A stretch of DNA of 64,000 bases from G038396625 sp038396625 (GCA_038396625.1 CP121688.1:2790001-2854000), one strand, 5' to 3'; positions 7,731 through 17,735 are shown, counted from the first letter of the stretch. Translations and numbers: made by a program. Notes: a model not told the origin generated them from the letters alone.

Positions 7731-10700
7731 TTAACATATTTTTACACATTCTTCCCCTAATAATTCTTCCAGTTCTTCAATTAACCCATCATTTAATGTG
7801 ACCCACAAATCTTTCTGTGCCTGCAATTTTTTTTGGGATTCTTCTAGATACAAATAAACAGGTATATTTCCCCTCCAATGCTTAAGAATGGGTTTAATTT
7901 TGTTAAAGATCATCGTTGTATTCTGCCCTTTGCAGATTTTCAGATATAATTTTTCAGCACCATGATGTTCACTGCTTTCAGTATGCTCCTTGCTATTTTT
8001 TTTCTTTATTAGTGGTAGCATTTTTTCTGCGATTATCTTCGGTTCTTCTTCTTCTCTCATGCTTATTTTCCCTTCAATAATCACTGTATTATCTTCATGC
8101 AAAAAATTCATATATTTATCAAATATCTTAGGAAAAACAAGCACTTCCACAGTCCCAGATAAATCTTCTAGGGTTAAAAACGCCATCATATGATTGTTTT
8201 TGGTCATTTTATTTTGCCTATGTGCAATCAAACCTGCTACTCGTATATAAGCACCATCTTTTATCTTGCTATCTTTATGGTTTTCGTCAATTTCCAATAA
8301 ACCCGCTGTTGTAATCGTGGAAATTGCTTTTATTTCTTCCTCAAATTCTGCAAGGGGATGACCACTAATATATAATCCTAAAACTTCTTTCTCCATAGTT
8401 AGTAATATTTTAGGAGTAAATTCCAAAATATCAGGTAATATATCTTCTTTAACATGATTAGACAATGCTTCATCAAAGGCTTGAAAGAGTGATACTTGTC
8501 CCTGAAGATTTCTTCTTCGATCCTGCTGCACTCCCTCCATCACTTTTTCATAAATGGCCATTAATTGTGCCCGATTTGCACCCATATAATCAAAGGCACC
8601 GCATCTTATAAGGCTTTCAATGGCACGTTTATTCACTTCTCCCATTTCTACTTTGTCACAAAAATCTAAAAAGCTTAAATAAGCGCCTTTCTCTCTACGT
8701 GCATTCACAATGGCTTCGATTACACCTAGTCCTACATTTTTCACCGCCATTAATCCAAAGCGAATTTTACCATTTTCTACAGTAAATTTTGCTTCACTAT
8801 CATTTACGCTAGGGGGAAGGATATCAATACCTCTTTTTTTACAATCTTCAATGTATTGGGCCACCTTTGGCGTATTTCCCATAACACTGGTAATCAATGC
8901 TGCCATAAACTCTACAGGATAATAACATTTTAAATAAGCAGTTTGATAACCTAAAACAGCATATGCAGCCGCATGGGATTTGTTAAAGGCGTATTTTGCA
9001 AAATCGATCATATCATCATATATTTGATTACCAATGTCTTCAGGGACACCATTTCTTATACATCCTGTAATTTCTATGTTTCCCTGAGCATCCTGTTTTC
9101 CATGTATAAAGTATTGTCTCTCTTTCTCCATCACTTCCATCTTCTTCTTACCCATAGCACGACGAACCAAGTCGCTTCGTCCATAGGAATATCCCCCTAA
9201 TTCTCTTACAACTTGCATAACTTGTTCTTGATAAACCAAACATCCATAGGTTACATTCAAAATTGGTTCTAGTTTTGGATGTAAATATTGAATTTTTTGG
9301 GGATTGTTTTTATACTCAATATATTTGGGAATCGAATCCATAGGACCTGGCCTAAATAAAGAAATTCCCGCGATAATATCTTCAAAGCAATCTGGTTTTA
9401 GCTCCTTCATAAATTGTCGCATTCCTGCACTTTCTAATTGAAATACCCCTAAGGTATCCCCTTTACTAATAAGTTCATACACTTTAGGATCATCATATTT
9501 CATGGTAGAAAAATCAATTTTGATGTGATGATTTTTCTCAATATTTTCAAGTGCATCTCGAATCACTGTAAGATTTCTCAAACCCAAAAAATCCATTTTG
9601 AGAAGACCTAACTCCTCCAGCGTACCCATCGTAAATTGTGTCGTAATACCATTATCATGCATATATAATGGCACATACTCATCAACAGCCTCCTTCGATA
9701 TCACTACACCTGCTGCATGGGTTGAAGCATGCCTAGGCATTCCTTCCACTGCCTTCGCTACATCAATAAGATATTTCGCCTGCTCATCCCCATCATACAT
9801 TTCCTTTAGTACATTGTTTACTTCTAGTGCCTTATCGATGGTCATGCCCAATTGAAGTGGAATTTGTTTTGCAATGGCATCTACTTGAGCATAAGACATA
9901 TTAATAGCTCGTCCCACATCTCTTATTGCTGCCCTAGCTGCCATCGTTCCAAAGGTAATGATTTGTGCTACCTTTTCCTTACCATACTTTCTAATAACAT
10001 AGTCAATTACTTCTTGTCTTCTTTCAAAACAAAAATCAATATCAATATCCGGCATACTAATTCTTTCTGGATTTAGAAATCTTTCAAAAATAAGATTGTA
10101 TTGAATAGGGTCAATATCTGTAATGCCTAAGGTATAGGCTACAATACTTCCTGCTGCAGAACCACGTCCAGGGCCTACCATGATATGCTGTTCTTTTGCA
10201 TATCTTATAAAATCCCACACAATCAAAAAATATTCTACATACCCCATATTTTCGATGGTTCTCAATTCATCATCTAATCTTTTCTGTAACACAGGGGTAA
10301 TCTCTTTATAGCGCTTAGCCAAACCGGTACTGCATAACTTTCGAAGGTATGCTTTTGCACTATATCCTTTTGGAACATCATATTTAGGAAGGTGAATTTG
10401 GTTAAAATCAAATTGTACATTACACCTTTCTGCGATTTTCACCGTATTGTCTAAGGCTTCAGGTGCGTAAAGAAAAAGTTCTTCCATCTCCTTAGCAGAT
10501 TTGAAATAAAACTCATTGGTGGGAAATTTTAATCGATCCTTTTCTTCAACTGTCTTTCCTGTTTGAATACACATCAAGATGTCATGAACATCTGCATCTT
10601 CTTTTTTCAAGTAATGCACATCATTGGTGGCTACTAAAGGAATCCCTGTTTCTTTACTTAATCGAATCAATTGTCGATTGACGGTTTGTTGCTCTTCCAT

Positions 10701-11237
10701 TCCATGATCTTGCAGCTCTAGATAAAAATTCTCTTTGCCAAATATATTTTCAAGCTTTAATGCTTCCGTTTTTGCTGCCTCATAATTCTGATAGAGCAGC
10801 TGCTGTTGAATATTTCCTGCTAAGCAGGCACTTAAAGCAATTATTCCTTCACTATTTTTTTCAAGAATCGAAACATCAATCCGGGGCTTATAATAAAAAC
10901 CATCTACATAGCCAAGGGATACAATTTTCATAATATTTTTATAGCCAATATCATTTTTTGCCAACAAAACCAAATGTCCTAATTTCTTATCCTTTACCGG
11001 ATCTTTGTCATACATTGTTCTGCTAGCTGTATATACTTCACACCCTATAATTGGCTTTATCCCTTGTTTTAACGCTTCTTTATAAAAATCTATCACACCG
11101 AACATGGCACCATGATCTGTAATCGCCACTGCTTTCATACCCATACTTTTTGCCAGTCTCATAAGTTTGGGAATTCGTGCAGCCCCATCTAATAAACTAT
11201 ATTCTGTATGTACATGTAAATGTACAAAATCTCTCAT
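7731..11237 (-). CDS. dnaE: DNA polymerase III subunit alpha, DnaE type
   Basis: This is the 1168-residue replicative polymerase subunit of the DnaE1/DnaE3 type. The N-terminal PHP domain begins with HVHTEYSLLDGAARIPKL. The palm carries PDIDIDF near residue 395 with the catalytic Asp pair, and GPGRGSAAGS and KMDFLGLRNLTVI also match. The C-terminal part contains the tandem HhH region and an OB-fold (residues ~985-1080). It starts 22 bp after the YtoI-like gene with AAAGGAGG before the ATG, so the two are likely co-transcribed. A second polymerase (PolC) would be expected elsewhere in such a genome. Confidence 0.97.
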   Translation of the reverse strand: MRDFVHLHVHTEYSLLDGAARIPKLMRLAKSMGMKAVAITDHGAMFGVIDFYKEALKQGIKPIIGCEVYTASRTMYDKDPVKDKKLGHLVLLAKNDIGYKNIMKIVSLGYVDGFYYKPRIDVSILEKNSEGIIALSACLAGNIQQQLLYQNYEAAKTEALKLENIFGKENFYLELQDHGMEEQQTVNRQLIRLSKETGIPLVATNDVHYLKKEDADVHDILMCIQTGKTVEEKDRLKFPTNEFYFKSAKEMEELFLYAPEALDNTVKIAERCNVQFDFNQIHLPKYDVPKGYSAKAYLRKLCSTGLAKRYKEITPVLQKRLDDELRTIENMGYVEYFLIVWDFIRYAKEQHIMVGPGRGSAAGSIVAYTLGITDIDPIQYNLIFERFLNPERISMPDIDIDFCFERRQEVIDYVIRKYGKEKVAQIITFGTMAARAAIRDVGRAINMSYAQVDAIAKQIPLQLGMTIDKALEVNNVLKEMYDGDEQAKYLIDVAKAVEGMPRHASTHAAGVVISKEAVDEYVPLYMHDNGITTQFTMGTLEELGLLKMDFLGLRNLTVIRDALENIEKNHHIKIDFSTMKYDDPKVYELISKGDTLGVFQLESAGMRQFMKELKPDCFEDIIAGISLFRPGPMDSIPKYIEYKNNPQKIQYLHPKLEPILNVTYGCLVYQEQVMQVVRELGGYSYGRSDLVRRAMGKKKMEVMEKERQYFIHGKQDAQGNIEITGCIRNGVPEDIGNQIYDDMIDFAKYAFNKSHAAAYAVLGYQTAYLKCYYPVEFMAALITSVMGNTPKVAQYIEDCKKRGIDILPPSVNDSEAKFTVENGKIRFGLMAVKNVGLGVIEAIVNARREKGAYLSFLDFCDKVEMGEVNKRAIESLIRCGAFDYMGANRAQLMAIYEKVMEGVQQDRRRNLQGQVSLFQAFDEALSNHVKEDILPDILEFTPKILLTMEKEVLGLYISGHPLAEFEEEIKAISTITTAGLLEIDENHKDSKIKDGAYIRVAGLIAHRQNKMTKNNHMMAFLTLEDLSGTVEVLVFPKIFDKYMNFLHEDNTVIIEGKISMREEEEPKIIAEKMLPLIKKKNSKEHTESSEHHGAEKLYLKICKGQNTTMIFNKIKPILKHWRGNIPVYLYLEESQKKLQAQKDLWVTLNDGLIEELEELLGEECVKIC

Positions 11238-11259
11238 AGCGACCTCCTTTCTTCCCTAT

Positions 11260-12561
11260 TTATTTTTTTAGTAGTTTTGCAGACATCATCGCCTTGGATA
11301 CAATTTTTCCATCATTATAACTTGCAACATCTACCTTATAAAAGTTTCTCCCCATATTCACAATATCCGCATAAATTTCAATATGATTTGCTAATTGTAA
11401 AGGTTTGATATAATAAATCATAAAGCTATCTATCACACTGTCCAAATGTTTTTGCGTTTTTATTGCTATAGAACCAGCTGTAGACATGAGCATCACTAAT
11501 ACGCCTGCACTGACTATACCCAACTCATTTAACATCATAGGTGTAATCTCACCCGTTAACTTTATACCTTTCGGGGTTTCCTCTATTTTACATTGATTAA
11601 TCAGCATATCTTCAAAGGATTCACCTACATGGGGTTGGTTTCGAATGTATTTTAGTCCTTTAATCACATCTTGCCTTGTAATAACCCCTATTAGTTTTTT
11701 TCCTTCTGTTATAGGCACCATTTCAATGCCTTCCCAAATCATGATATGAGAAATATATGCCACAGAGGTATTGGCTGCAATCGTAATAGGATTAACCGTC
11801 ATCAGATTGGCAATCAATTGACTATCTTTTGCACCCGCTATATCTCTTGGCGTAATAATACCCACTACATATTTATTTTTATCAACTACTGGAAATCTGC
11901 TGTGCTTCGTTTTTTTCATATGTTTTTTCATATCGCCAGCAGTATCCCCAAGTTCAAGATAATGTAGACTCTTAGGCATAATATCTTCTGCCAACAATAT
12001 TTCTTTTTTTATCAATCTTTCATGAATATTCCGATGGATTATACTTGTAATGGTAAATGTATCATAGCTTGTTGAAATAATAGGAAGTTTTTTCTCATTG
12101 GCCATTTTTTTGATATCTTCTCTACAGGACAATCCTCCGGTGATGAGAATAGCACATCCCTTATCAAGGGCAAGTTTATGTGCATTATCCCTGTTTCCTA
12201 CAATCAACAAGTCATCCGCAGAGATATATTTGGACATTTCATTTATATCCATTGCACCAATTACAAACTTGTTCACTGTTTTATAAATGCCCTCATGCCC
12301 CCCTAAAATATTTCCTTCTACAATATTGGCTACCTCACTGAAGGTCACTTTGGTAATACGATTTTTTTCAACTTTTTCCACTCTTATCGTCCCTACCCTT
12401 GGAATTGTACTAACCAATTCTCTCAGCTCAGCATCTTTTATGGCTTTATATGCTGTTCCTTCACTAACATCTAAATCCTGTGCAATTTGTCTAACAGAAA
12501 TCCTGCTCCCAATTTCTAAACTCTTTATATAGTTCAAAATCTGTTCATTTTTTGTAATCAT
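11260..12561 (-). CDS. DRTGG/CBS-domain/hotdog protein, YtoI-like
   Basis: The 433 residues show four parts. There is an N-terminal helix-turn-helix (about 1-65, VRQIAQDLDVSEGTAYKAIK), then a DRTGG domain (about 75-185) and a pair of CBS domains (about 195-310, with MTVNPITIAANTSVAYISHI and GVITRQDVIKGL). A C-terminal hotdog thioesterase-like domain follows (about 330-430). This order is that of B. subtilis YtoI, whose function is unknown. CBS pairs often sense adenine nucleotides, so nucleotide-responsive regulation is plausible. Its place directly before dnaE, with a 22-bp gap, is common in Clostridia. Confidence 0.85.
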   Translation of the reverse strand: MITKNEQILNYIKSLEIGSRISVRQIAQDLDVSEGTAYKAIKDAELRELVSTIPRVGTIRVEKVEKNRITKVTFSEVANIVEGNILGGHEGIYKTVNKFVIGAMDINEMSKYISADDLLIVGNRDNAHKLALDKGCAILITGGLSCREDIKKMANEKKLPIISTSYDTFTITSIIHRNIHERLIKKEILLAEDIMPKSLHYLELGDTAGDMKKHMKKTKHSRFPVVDKNKYVVGIITPRDIAGAKDSQLIANLMTVNPITIAANTSVAYISHIMIWEGIEMVPITEGKKLIGVITRQDVIKGLKYIRNQPHVGESFEDMLINQCKIEETPKGIKLTGEITPMMLNELGIVSAGVLVMLMSTAGSIAIKTQKHLDSVIDSFMIYYIKPLQLANHIEIYADIVNMGRNFYKVDVASYNDGKIVSKAMMSAKLLKK

Positions 12562-12675
12562 AAGTATCGCTCCCTATGCCTTTATATCTATTCGGCATCT
12601 TATTCTTAATAAAACCGGCAATCTCCCGTCAAATTCTGTAAACTGTATTAAAAATATTCCATCTTATCTTCGCAA

Positions 12676-12709
12676 CAAAAAAGATATGAACATTTCATCC
12701 ATACCTTTT
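12676..12709 (-). terminator. probable terminator of the HD-GYP gene
   Basis: An imperfect hairpin on the minus strand begins about 13 bp after the stop at 12722 and ends in a run of six T. The stem contains unpaired bases, so the call is moderate. Confidence 0.45.
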
Positions 12710-12721
12710 ATTATACCAAAA

Positions 12722-13792
12722 TTATTTAATATTCTCTAATACCTCAACAATTGTAACCGATGGCACCTGTGCTAAGTCTATTTCTAGGTTTTGCTTGTAT
12801 GCATTGCCATCTCTATCCCACAAGCATCTCACTTTTGGCCTATTAGGATAATTTCTATGTACCTCCACTACCACTGCTTTAACACCTGTACTTAAAAATA
12901 CAACCGTCCCAACAGGATAGCAGGCTACATGTAAAATAAATTTTTTTACCATATCATAATCAAACTGATGATTTCCCATTGCCGTTAAATATTCTACTGC
13001 TTGATGGGGAAGTATCTTTTTTTTATAAACCCTATCAGACGTAAGGGCATCATATACATCAGCAATATTCACAATTCTTGAAAATTCATGGATTTCTTTT
13101 GCTTTTTTCCCAAAAGGATACCCTTTTCCATCATATCTTTCATGATGCGTTAATGCTACTATGGCACTGGTACTATGAATTTCTGCATAATCTTTCAAAA
13201 TTTCATAACCTAATTCTGTATGCTTCTGTATTATATAATATTCTTCATTAGTAAGACTTCCAGGTTTATTTAATATCTCTTGAGGAATCGCCACTTTCCC
13301 GATATCATGTAAAATTGCCCCCACACCCAAATCTTTTAATTGTGTTTTATTATAATTCATAGCAATACCCGTTATGAGGGATAACACACATACATTTACA
13401 GAGTGACTAAAAGTGTAATCATCTACTGCCTTAATATCCGAGAGGTTTACCATAATATCCTTGTTGCTTAAGAGATCATCCAAAATATTGCTAACTAATT
13501 GCAGTATTCTTTGTGCATGCAAATGTTCTCCCATATAGACGGCATTCATTGTCTGTCGCATGATATTTTGGGCTGTAATTCGCGTTTGCTCTTGAATCAC
13601 ATCTTGAATAGCAACATTCGTTACTTCATCTATATCAATATAAATTTCGCTAATGCCTAATTCAATAAGCTTGGCAATATAATTTTCTTTTAAGCGTACG
13701 CCTTCCTGCAACAAAACTTGGCCATCACTGCTTACGATAGATTTTGCCAACATCATACCTGATTTTAAAAATTCAACATTAAGTTTTAGCAT
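12722..13792 (-). CDS. HD-GYP domain protein, probable cyclic-di-GMP phosphodiesterase
   Basis: This 356-residue protein has an N-terminal region of about 120 residues without a recognised domain. The HD-GYP domain then shows HDIGKVAIPQEIL and HHERYDGKGYPFG, so the metal-binding His/Asp residues and the GYP motif are intact. HD-GYP enzymes linearise cyclic di-GMP. About 60 residues of unassigned sequence end the protein. No membrane segment is visible. The start is the ATG at 13792, 5 nt after GGAGG; an in-frame TTG inside the ribosome binding site is rejected. A GGDEF protein at 54383-55633 would be an opposing enzyme, though nothing links the two directly. Confidence 0.9.
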   Translation of the reverse strand: MLKLNVEFLKSGMMLAKSIVSSDGQVLLQEGVRLKENYIAKLIELGISEIYIDIDEVTNVAIQDVIQEQTRITAQNIMRQTMNAVYMGEHLHAQRILQLVSNILDDLLSNKDIMVNLSDIKAVDDYTFSHSVNVCVLSLITGIAMNYNKTQLKDLGVGAILHDIGKVAIPQEILNKPGSLTNEEYYIIQKHTELGYEILKDYAEIHSTSAIVALTHHERYDGKGYPFGKKAKEIHEFSRIVNIADVYDALTSDRVYKKKILPHQAVEYLTAMGNHQFDYDMVKKFILHVACYPVGTVVFLSTGVKAVVVEVHRNYPNRPKVRCLWDRDGNAYKQNLEIDLAQVPSVTIVEVLENIK

Positions 13793-13933
13793 GGTGTCCT
13801 CCAAAATTACATGGGATAGGATATTAAGGAAAATTTTTCTACTATCTTTCTATTCGTTATGCTTTAACAAAATTCCTCTAATTTATTCCCATTTTATTCA
13901 TGAGGCTTTGTACCTATTTTTGCTTTTACTTTT

Positions 13934-13963
13934 AAAAAAACTATTCCCTTAGGAATAGTTTTT
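13934..13963 (-). terminator. intrinsic terminator after whiA/HPr-like gene
   Basis: A strong hairpin with a 12-bp stem and TAAG loop on the minus strand, followed by seven T, begins at the stop codon of the HPr-like gene. Confidence 0.88.
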
Positions 13964-14228
13964 ATAGATCTACCAATGTTTTTTCTACCAACTGTACCAA
14001 TTCTTTTATGGCTTCTTCTTCATCTGGACCGTCAATGATTAATGTGATTTTTTCATCTTTTCCGATACCTAAAGCCATAATCCCCATAATACTCTTTGCA
14101 TTTATCTTTTGTGTTCCTTTTTCAACAAATATATCCGATGTAAATTTATTTGTCATTTGTACAAATAGAGCTGCTGGTCTAGCACAAAGACCTGATTTAT
14201 TTGCCACAACAATTTCTCTCTTAATCAT
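13962..14228 (-). CDS. HPr-like/Crh-like protein with Cys at position 15
   Basis: The 88 residues follow the HPr fold from end to end. Ser46 and its surroundings (KSIMGIMALG) are conserved, so HPr kinase (hprK, 45087-46004) could phosphorylate it. The EI-phosphorylated His15 is replaced by Cys: SGLCARPAALFVQ instead of the usual GLHARPA. The codon is TGT, two changes away from a His codon, so one sequencing error does not explain it. Loss of His15 is the feature that defines Crh (Gln in B. subtilis), so a regulatory Crh-like role in carbon catabolite control fits better than sugar transport. The ATG overlaps the whiA stop by 4 bp, indicating translational coupling. Confidence 0.9.
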   Translation of the reverse strand: MIKREIVVANKSGLCARPAALFVQMTNKFTSDIFVEKGTQKINAKSIMGIMALGIGKDEKITLIIDGPDEEEAIKELVQLVEKTLVDL

Positions 14229-15190
14229 CTATATATCCCCCCCTCATCTTGCTTTAATTTTTCTGCGATCTGCTCTATTTTCCTTAATCTGTGATTTACC
14301 CCTGACTTTCCTACTGGCGGTGTCAGCATTTGTCCTAATTCCTTTAAGCTGGCTTCTTTATATTCAAGTCTCATTTCCGCAATTTCTCTAAGCCCATCTG
14401 GAAGTATTTTTAATCCTTTTGTTTTCTGAATATACTCTATATTTTCAATTTGTCGAATAGAGGCATTAACAATTTTGCTTAAATTAGCTGTTTCACAGTT
14501 TACAATTCTATTTACATTATTTCGTACTTGTTTCATGACCCTTATATTTTCTAAATTCAGTAGAGCCGTATAAGCACCCATGATATTCAGTAAATCAACA
14601 ATTTGATCTCCTTCTTTCAAATATACAACGTAACTGTTTTTACGTTGGACAATTTTTGCGCCGAGTCCAAAAAAATTAATTAAATTTTTTAAGTCTTCAC
14701 TGTGATCTTCATTGCTTGTTACAAATTCCATATGATACGTCTTCTCGGGGTCACTTACAGAACCTGCTCCAAGAAAAGCACCTCTTAGATATGCTCTTTT
14801 GCAACATTTGTTCATCACTAATGCTTTTGGTATCCTATGATCTATAGAAAATTGTTCATTGGCAATCCTCAAGATACCTACACTTTTTAGGATATCGTTT
14901 GCCCCGGCTTCACTGTTGATGATGATAATATAATGGTTGTTCTTCTTCAACAATTTATTTTTTCTTACCCGTAATTCTGTATATATCCCAAAACATTTTT
15001 TTAATAGTGTAAAAGTTTTTCTAGCAATCGCAGCATTTTCTGTCTCAATTTTTACATTCACTTTCTGAAATCCTACTAATTGTATTGTTCCACTCATTCT
15101 AATAATAGCAGCTAACTCAGCCAGCTGACAGCATTCTTTCTCAGATATTACTCTAGATAATTCGTTTTTGGTTTTCATGGAAAATGACAT
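14225..15190 (-). CDS. whiA: DNA-binding protein WhiA
   Basis: WhiA has an N-terminal LAGLIDADG-like domain and a C-terminal helix-turn-helix. It is needed for sporulation in Streptomyces and affects division and chromosome segregation in Bacillus. The 321-residue product starts SFSMKTKNELSRVI and carries CCKRAYLRGAFLGAGSVSDPEK in the LAGLIDADG-like part. It ends with a HTH containing LKELGQMLTPPVGKSGVNHR, the family hallmark. Its neighbours yvcK, rapZ and the HPr-like gene form the standard Firmicutes cluster. A TATAAT lies about 85 bp upstream (near 15290), but I see no convincing -35. Confidence 0.96.
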   Translation of the reverse strand: MSFSMKTKNELSRVISEKECCQLAELAAIIRMSGTIQLVGFQKVNVKIETENAAIARKTFTLLKKCFGIYTELRVRKNKLLKKNNHYIIIINSEAGANDILKSVGILRIANEQFSIDHRIPKALVMNKCCKRAYLRGAFLGAGSVSDPEKTYHMEFVTSNEDHSEDLKNLINFFGLGAKIVQRKNSYVVYLKEGDQIVDLLNIMGAYTALLNLENIRVMKQVRNNVNRIVNCETANLSKIVNASIRQIENIEYIQKTKGLKILPDGLREIAEMRLEYKEASLKELGQMLTPPVGKSGVNHRLRKIEQIAEKLKQDEGGIYR

Positions 15191-15356
15191 ATGATCACCC
15201 GCTTTTCCTGCCTTTTATTTTTTGTCAAGTTCCTTTTATATTTATATGAAAAGATTATATTGCTACTATTATAACACAAATTTGTTAAATTTCTATGAAT
15301 TTTATATTTTTTACTGTTTTTATCATTTTCTCCTTTAATCCCATTCTTTATTACAT

Positions 15357-15387
15357 AAAAGACCTCACTTATCAGTGAGATCTTTTT
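15357..15387 (-). terminator. intrinsic terminator of the NUDIX gene
   Basis: A hairpin on the minus strand (13-bp stem with one G-U, loop GATA) ends in TTTT and overlaps the NUDIX stop codon. Confidence 0.8.
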
Positions 15388-15790
15388 GAATTTCTATGAT
15401 TGCTTTTTTGATAATCTCTCGCTCGTCATCATATTTTGCTAGGCCAGCTGCTCTGCGAATATGGACAAATCTTGCATCTACAAATCCTTCTTTTTTAAGA
15501 GGCATGCAGTCCATATTCCTAGCTTTCATAAGATACCAGTGTACAGTTTTATGAACCTTTTCATGCTCTTCCCAACAATCTTTAAAACAATAGTGTATCT
15601 CCCCGAGATATTTCACCACCTCTGCTTTTACGCTGCCTTCTTCATATACTTCTCGAATGGCAGCACTACTAATATCTTCCTCTGGTTCCACTTTACCCTT
15701 AGGCAATACCCAATCCCCATTATATTTTCGTAAAAGCAGTATAGCATTTCCGAAGACAACAACACCACCGGAACTGATTTCTTCCCTCAC
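15365..15790 (-). CDS. NUDIX hydrolase
   Basis: This small (141-residue) hydrolase belongs to the superfamily that cleaves nucleoside diphosphate-X compounds. The Nudix box GKVEPEEDISSAAIREVYEE is present with the metal-binding REVYEE, but the Gly that normally follows is Ser (EEGSV). I chose the GTG at 15790, 8 nt after GGAG; the GTG three codons upstream abuts the ribosome binding site. The substrate is unknown. The length and position near whiA are shared by many clostridial NUDIX proteins. Confidence 0.87.
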   Translation of the reverse strand: MREEISSGGVVVFGNAILLLRKYNGDWVLPKGKVEPEEDISSAAIREVYEEGSVKAEVVKYLGEIHYCFKDCWEEHEKVHKTVHWYLMKARNMDCMPLKKEGFVDARFVHIRRAAGLAKYDDEREIIKKAIIEIQKDLTDK

Positions 15791-15954
15791 ATTGTCCACT
15801 CCTCATTATATCCAAAAACTCTTTATAGTATTATATGCCTTTAGAAACATTGGAATGACAGCATCTCTTTTTCAACTTTTTTACCTCTTCATTTTATATG
15901 ACATCGTAAATCGCCTGATACTTTTACATATTTCTTGATTTTTAAAGACATACA

Positions 15955-17571
15955 TTATTCCTGCTCCTCTGGTTTTTCATCATATCGAAATTCTTTTAGT
16001 CGATAATCAAAGGTTCTTATCATTTCTTCCGTTTCATCCAGTCGATAGATTCTCGCAGGTTTCATGTTTTTATCCCAGTCAATACCGTTCCACCATATAG
16101 CTACCTTAATATTTTTAAACTGTGATATATTGTCAAACATCTCATGAATCCATTGTATTTTGTCTCCTCCTACAGAATTTGATCCAAATTCTGTAATCAT
16201 AAAAGGATGTTCAAATAGATTGATATATTCATTGTACAAAGGTACATAAATTTCATTAAATCCTCTCCACTTTTCTCCTGGATAATAAGTTCCTGCATTA
16301 TATCCTGTTAATCCAACAATATCAACATATTCATCCCCTGGGTAGTAAGCTAAGGAATGATTCCATGCAAAATTCGGAAAAGAACCATCATGAGGATTCC
16401 ATACCCATAAAACATTGTCTACACCCGTTTCTTTAAAGATACGATGTACATATTTCCATACTTCCTTAAACATTTCCGTATCTTTTGACGTATAATAGCT
16501 AGAATATACACACCAATCTCCATTCATTTCATTGTTGAGGCGAAACAGGATAGGATGTCCAAATTCTTTTATTTTAGCTGCATAATCATAGAAAAGTTGA
16601 TCATACTTTCCCTTTAAAATATCATAGGTAACGCTGGCATTGTCTCTACCATCCAAGTACATTGTTTGAAGGGTTAATTCAACATATCGGTTATGCTCAT
16701 AGGCATTAAGCATTTCTTCCATGGGAAATCCATCACTTGAAAATGATTGATAAAGCACTAAGAAATCAAAGGTATAGTTCACTCTTTTCTCTATATCCTT
16801 TAAAAAATCGAAGCTTTTTGGTGCTGAATTTTCAAAAATCCCCCACATCAGTTGATTGCTTTCTAAAAATTTTTTTTTGAAAAAGGCGGCAGTTTCTGCA
16901 TTCAGCTTTTTATTTTTCATTTTAAATTTATGGTGAATTTGTGGTTTTCCTATTTTTTCTATCGTTTCAAAACTTTTGATAATTGTCATATAATCTTCAA
17001 ACTTTTCAAAGGGTTTTGTTGATTTGATAAAAACAGTATATACTTCATGGTGATTCTTTACAATTTCAGCACTTACGTAGAAATTTTTATCGTTTTCTAC
17101 CCTTGAAAGTTTTTCACGACGCCATTTTAGTATATGGGTTTTCATGCCATTGATATAATGTGTATCTTCATATTCTTTGATATGATCCTTATCATTTTCT
17201 AAAAATCGATTGCTATAATTGATATATGCCTGAGATGATGCTGTTTTATTGAGAAAATTATCATAATATATCTCAATTGTTTGTTCTTTATTAAATAGCA
17301 CTGTTTTAATAGGTGACAACATTACATCCACAAACATATTATTAGGATAATGGATGGTAAATCCATTAGTATAATCCATGTATTCATTATATCTTTCATC
17401 TATCGGTTGAATTTTTTTAAAATCATCTTCAGCAGTGAATTCCTTATCAAAGACAATCTCTCCATTTTTTATGTAAGTGTTTAAAGAGTCTACCGTATCT
17501 GCCCAAGTAAATGTATTAGAAAAGAAAAAAACGAATAACATTACTAAGACGCCTGCTTGTTTTATTGTCAT
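15955..17571 (-). CDS. secreted glycoside hydrolase, GH26-like (beta-mannanase type)
   Basis: The 538-residue protein has a 24-residue signal peptide ending TWA. Residues ~25-225 are unassigned. The C-terminal ~300 residues resemble GH26: FRLNNEMNGDWCVYSS holds the likely acid/base Glu, and HPFMITEFGSNSVGG holds the likely nucleophile Glu. WVWNPHDGSFPNFAW and YVDIVGLTGYNAGTYY are further family-like blocks. GH26 enzymes cleave beta-mannans and some beta-1,3-glucans outside the cell. The start ATG follows AAAGGAGG. The gene interrupts the core yvcK-whiA cluster and carries no transport genes with it. Family level is likely; the exact substrate is open. Confidence 0.8.
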   Translation of the reverse strand: MTIKQAGVLVMLFVFFFSNTFTWADTVDSLNTYIKNGEIVFDKEFTAEDDFKKIQPIDERYNEYMDYTNGFTIHYPNNMFVDVMLSPIKTVLFNKEQTIEIYYDNFLNKTASSQAYINYSNRFLENDKDHIKEYEDTHYINGMKTHILKWRREKLSRVENDKNFYVSAEIVKNHHEVYTVFIKSTKPFEKFEDYMTIIKSFETIEKIGKPQIHHKFKMKNKKLNAETAAFFKKKFLESNQLMWGIFENSAPKSFDFLKDIEKRVNYTFDFLVLYQSFSSDGFPMEEMLNAYEHNRYVELTLQTMYLDGRDNASVTYDILKGKYDQLFYDYAAKIKEFGHPILFRLNNEMNGDWCVYSSYYTSKDTEMFKEVWKYVHRIFKETGVDNVLWVWNPHDGSFPNFAWNHSLAYYPGDEYVDIVGLTGYNAGTYYPGEKWRGFNEIYVPLYNEYINLFEHPFMITEFGSNSVGGDKIQWIHEMFDNISQFKNIKVAIWWNGIDWDKNMKPARIYRLDETEEMIRTFDYRLKEFRYDEKPEEQE

Positions 17572-17707
17572 GTATTATCCTCCTTTGTAATTAACACGCT
17601 TCTCAATCTATTCTATTTATTGGATATGAAGGAATATGGGTTCTCCTATATTTTAGGTAATTCCTTATTATTATAGCATAGAATTTCATAAATTTATATT
17701 TTAAACT

Positions 17708-17735
17708 AAAAAGATCCCCTGCTTATTGGGAATCT
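17708..17735 (-). terminator. intrinsic terminator of rapZ-yvcK
   Basis: An 8-bp stem (one G-U) on the minus strand is followed by TTTTT and overlaps the yvcK stop codon. Confidence 0.75.
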
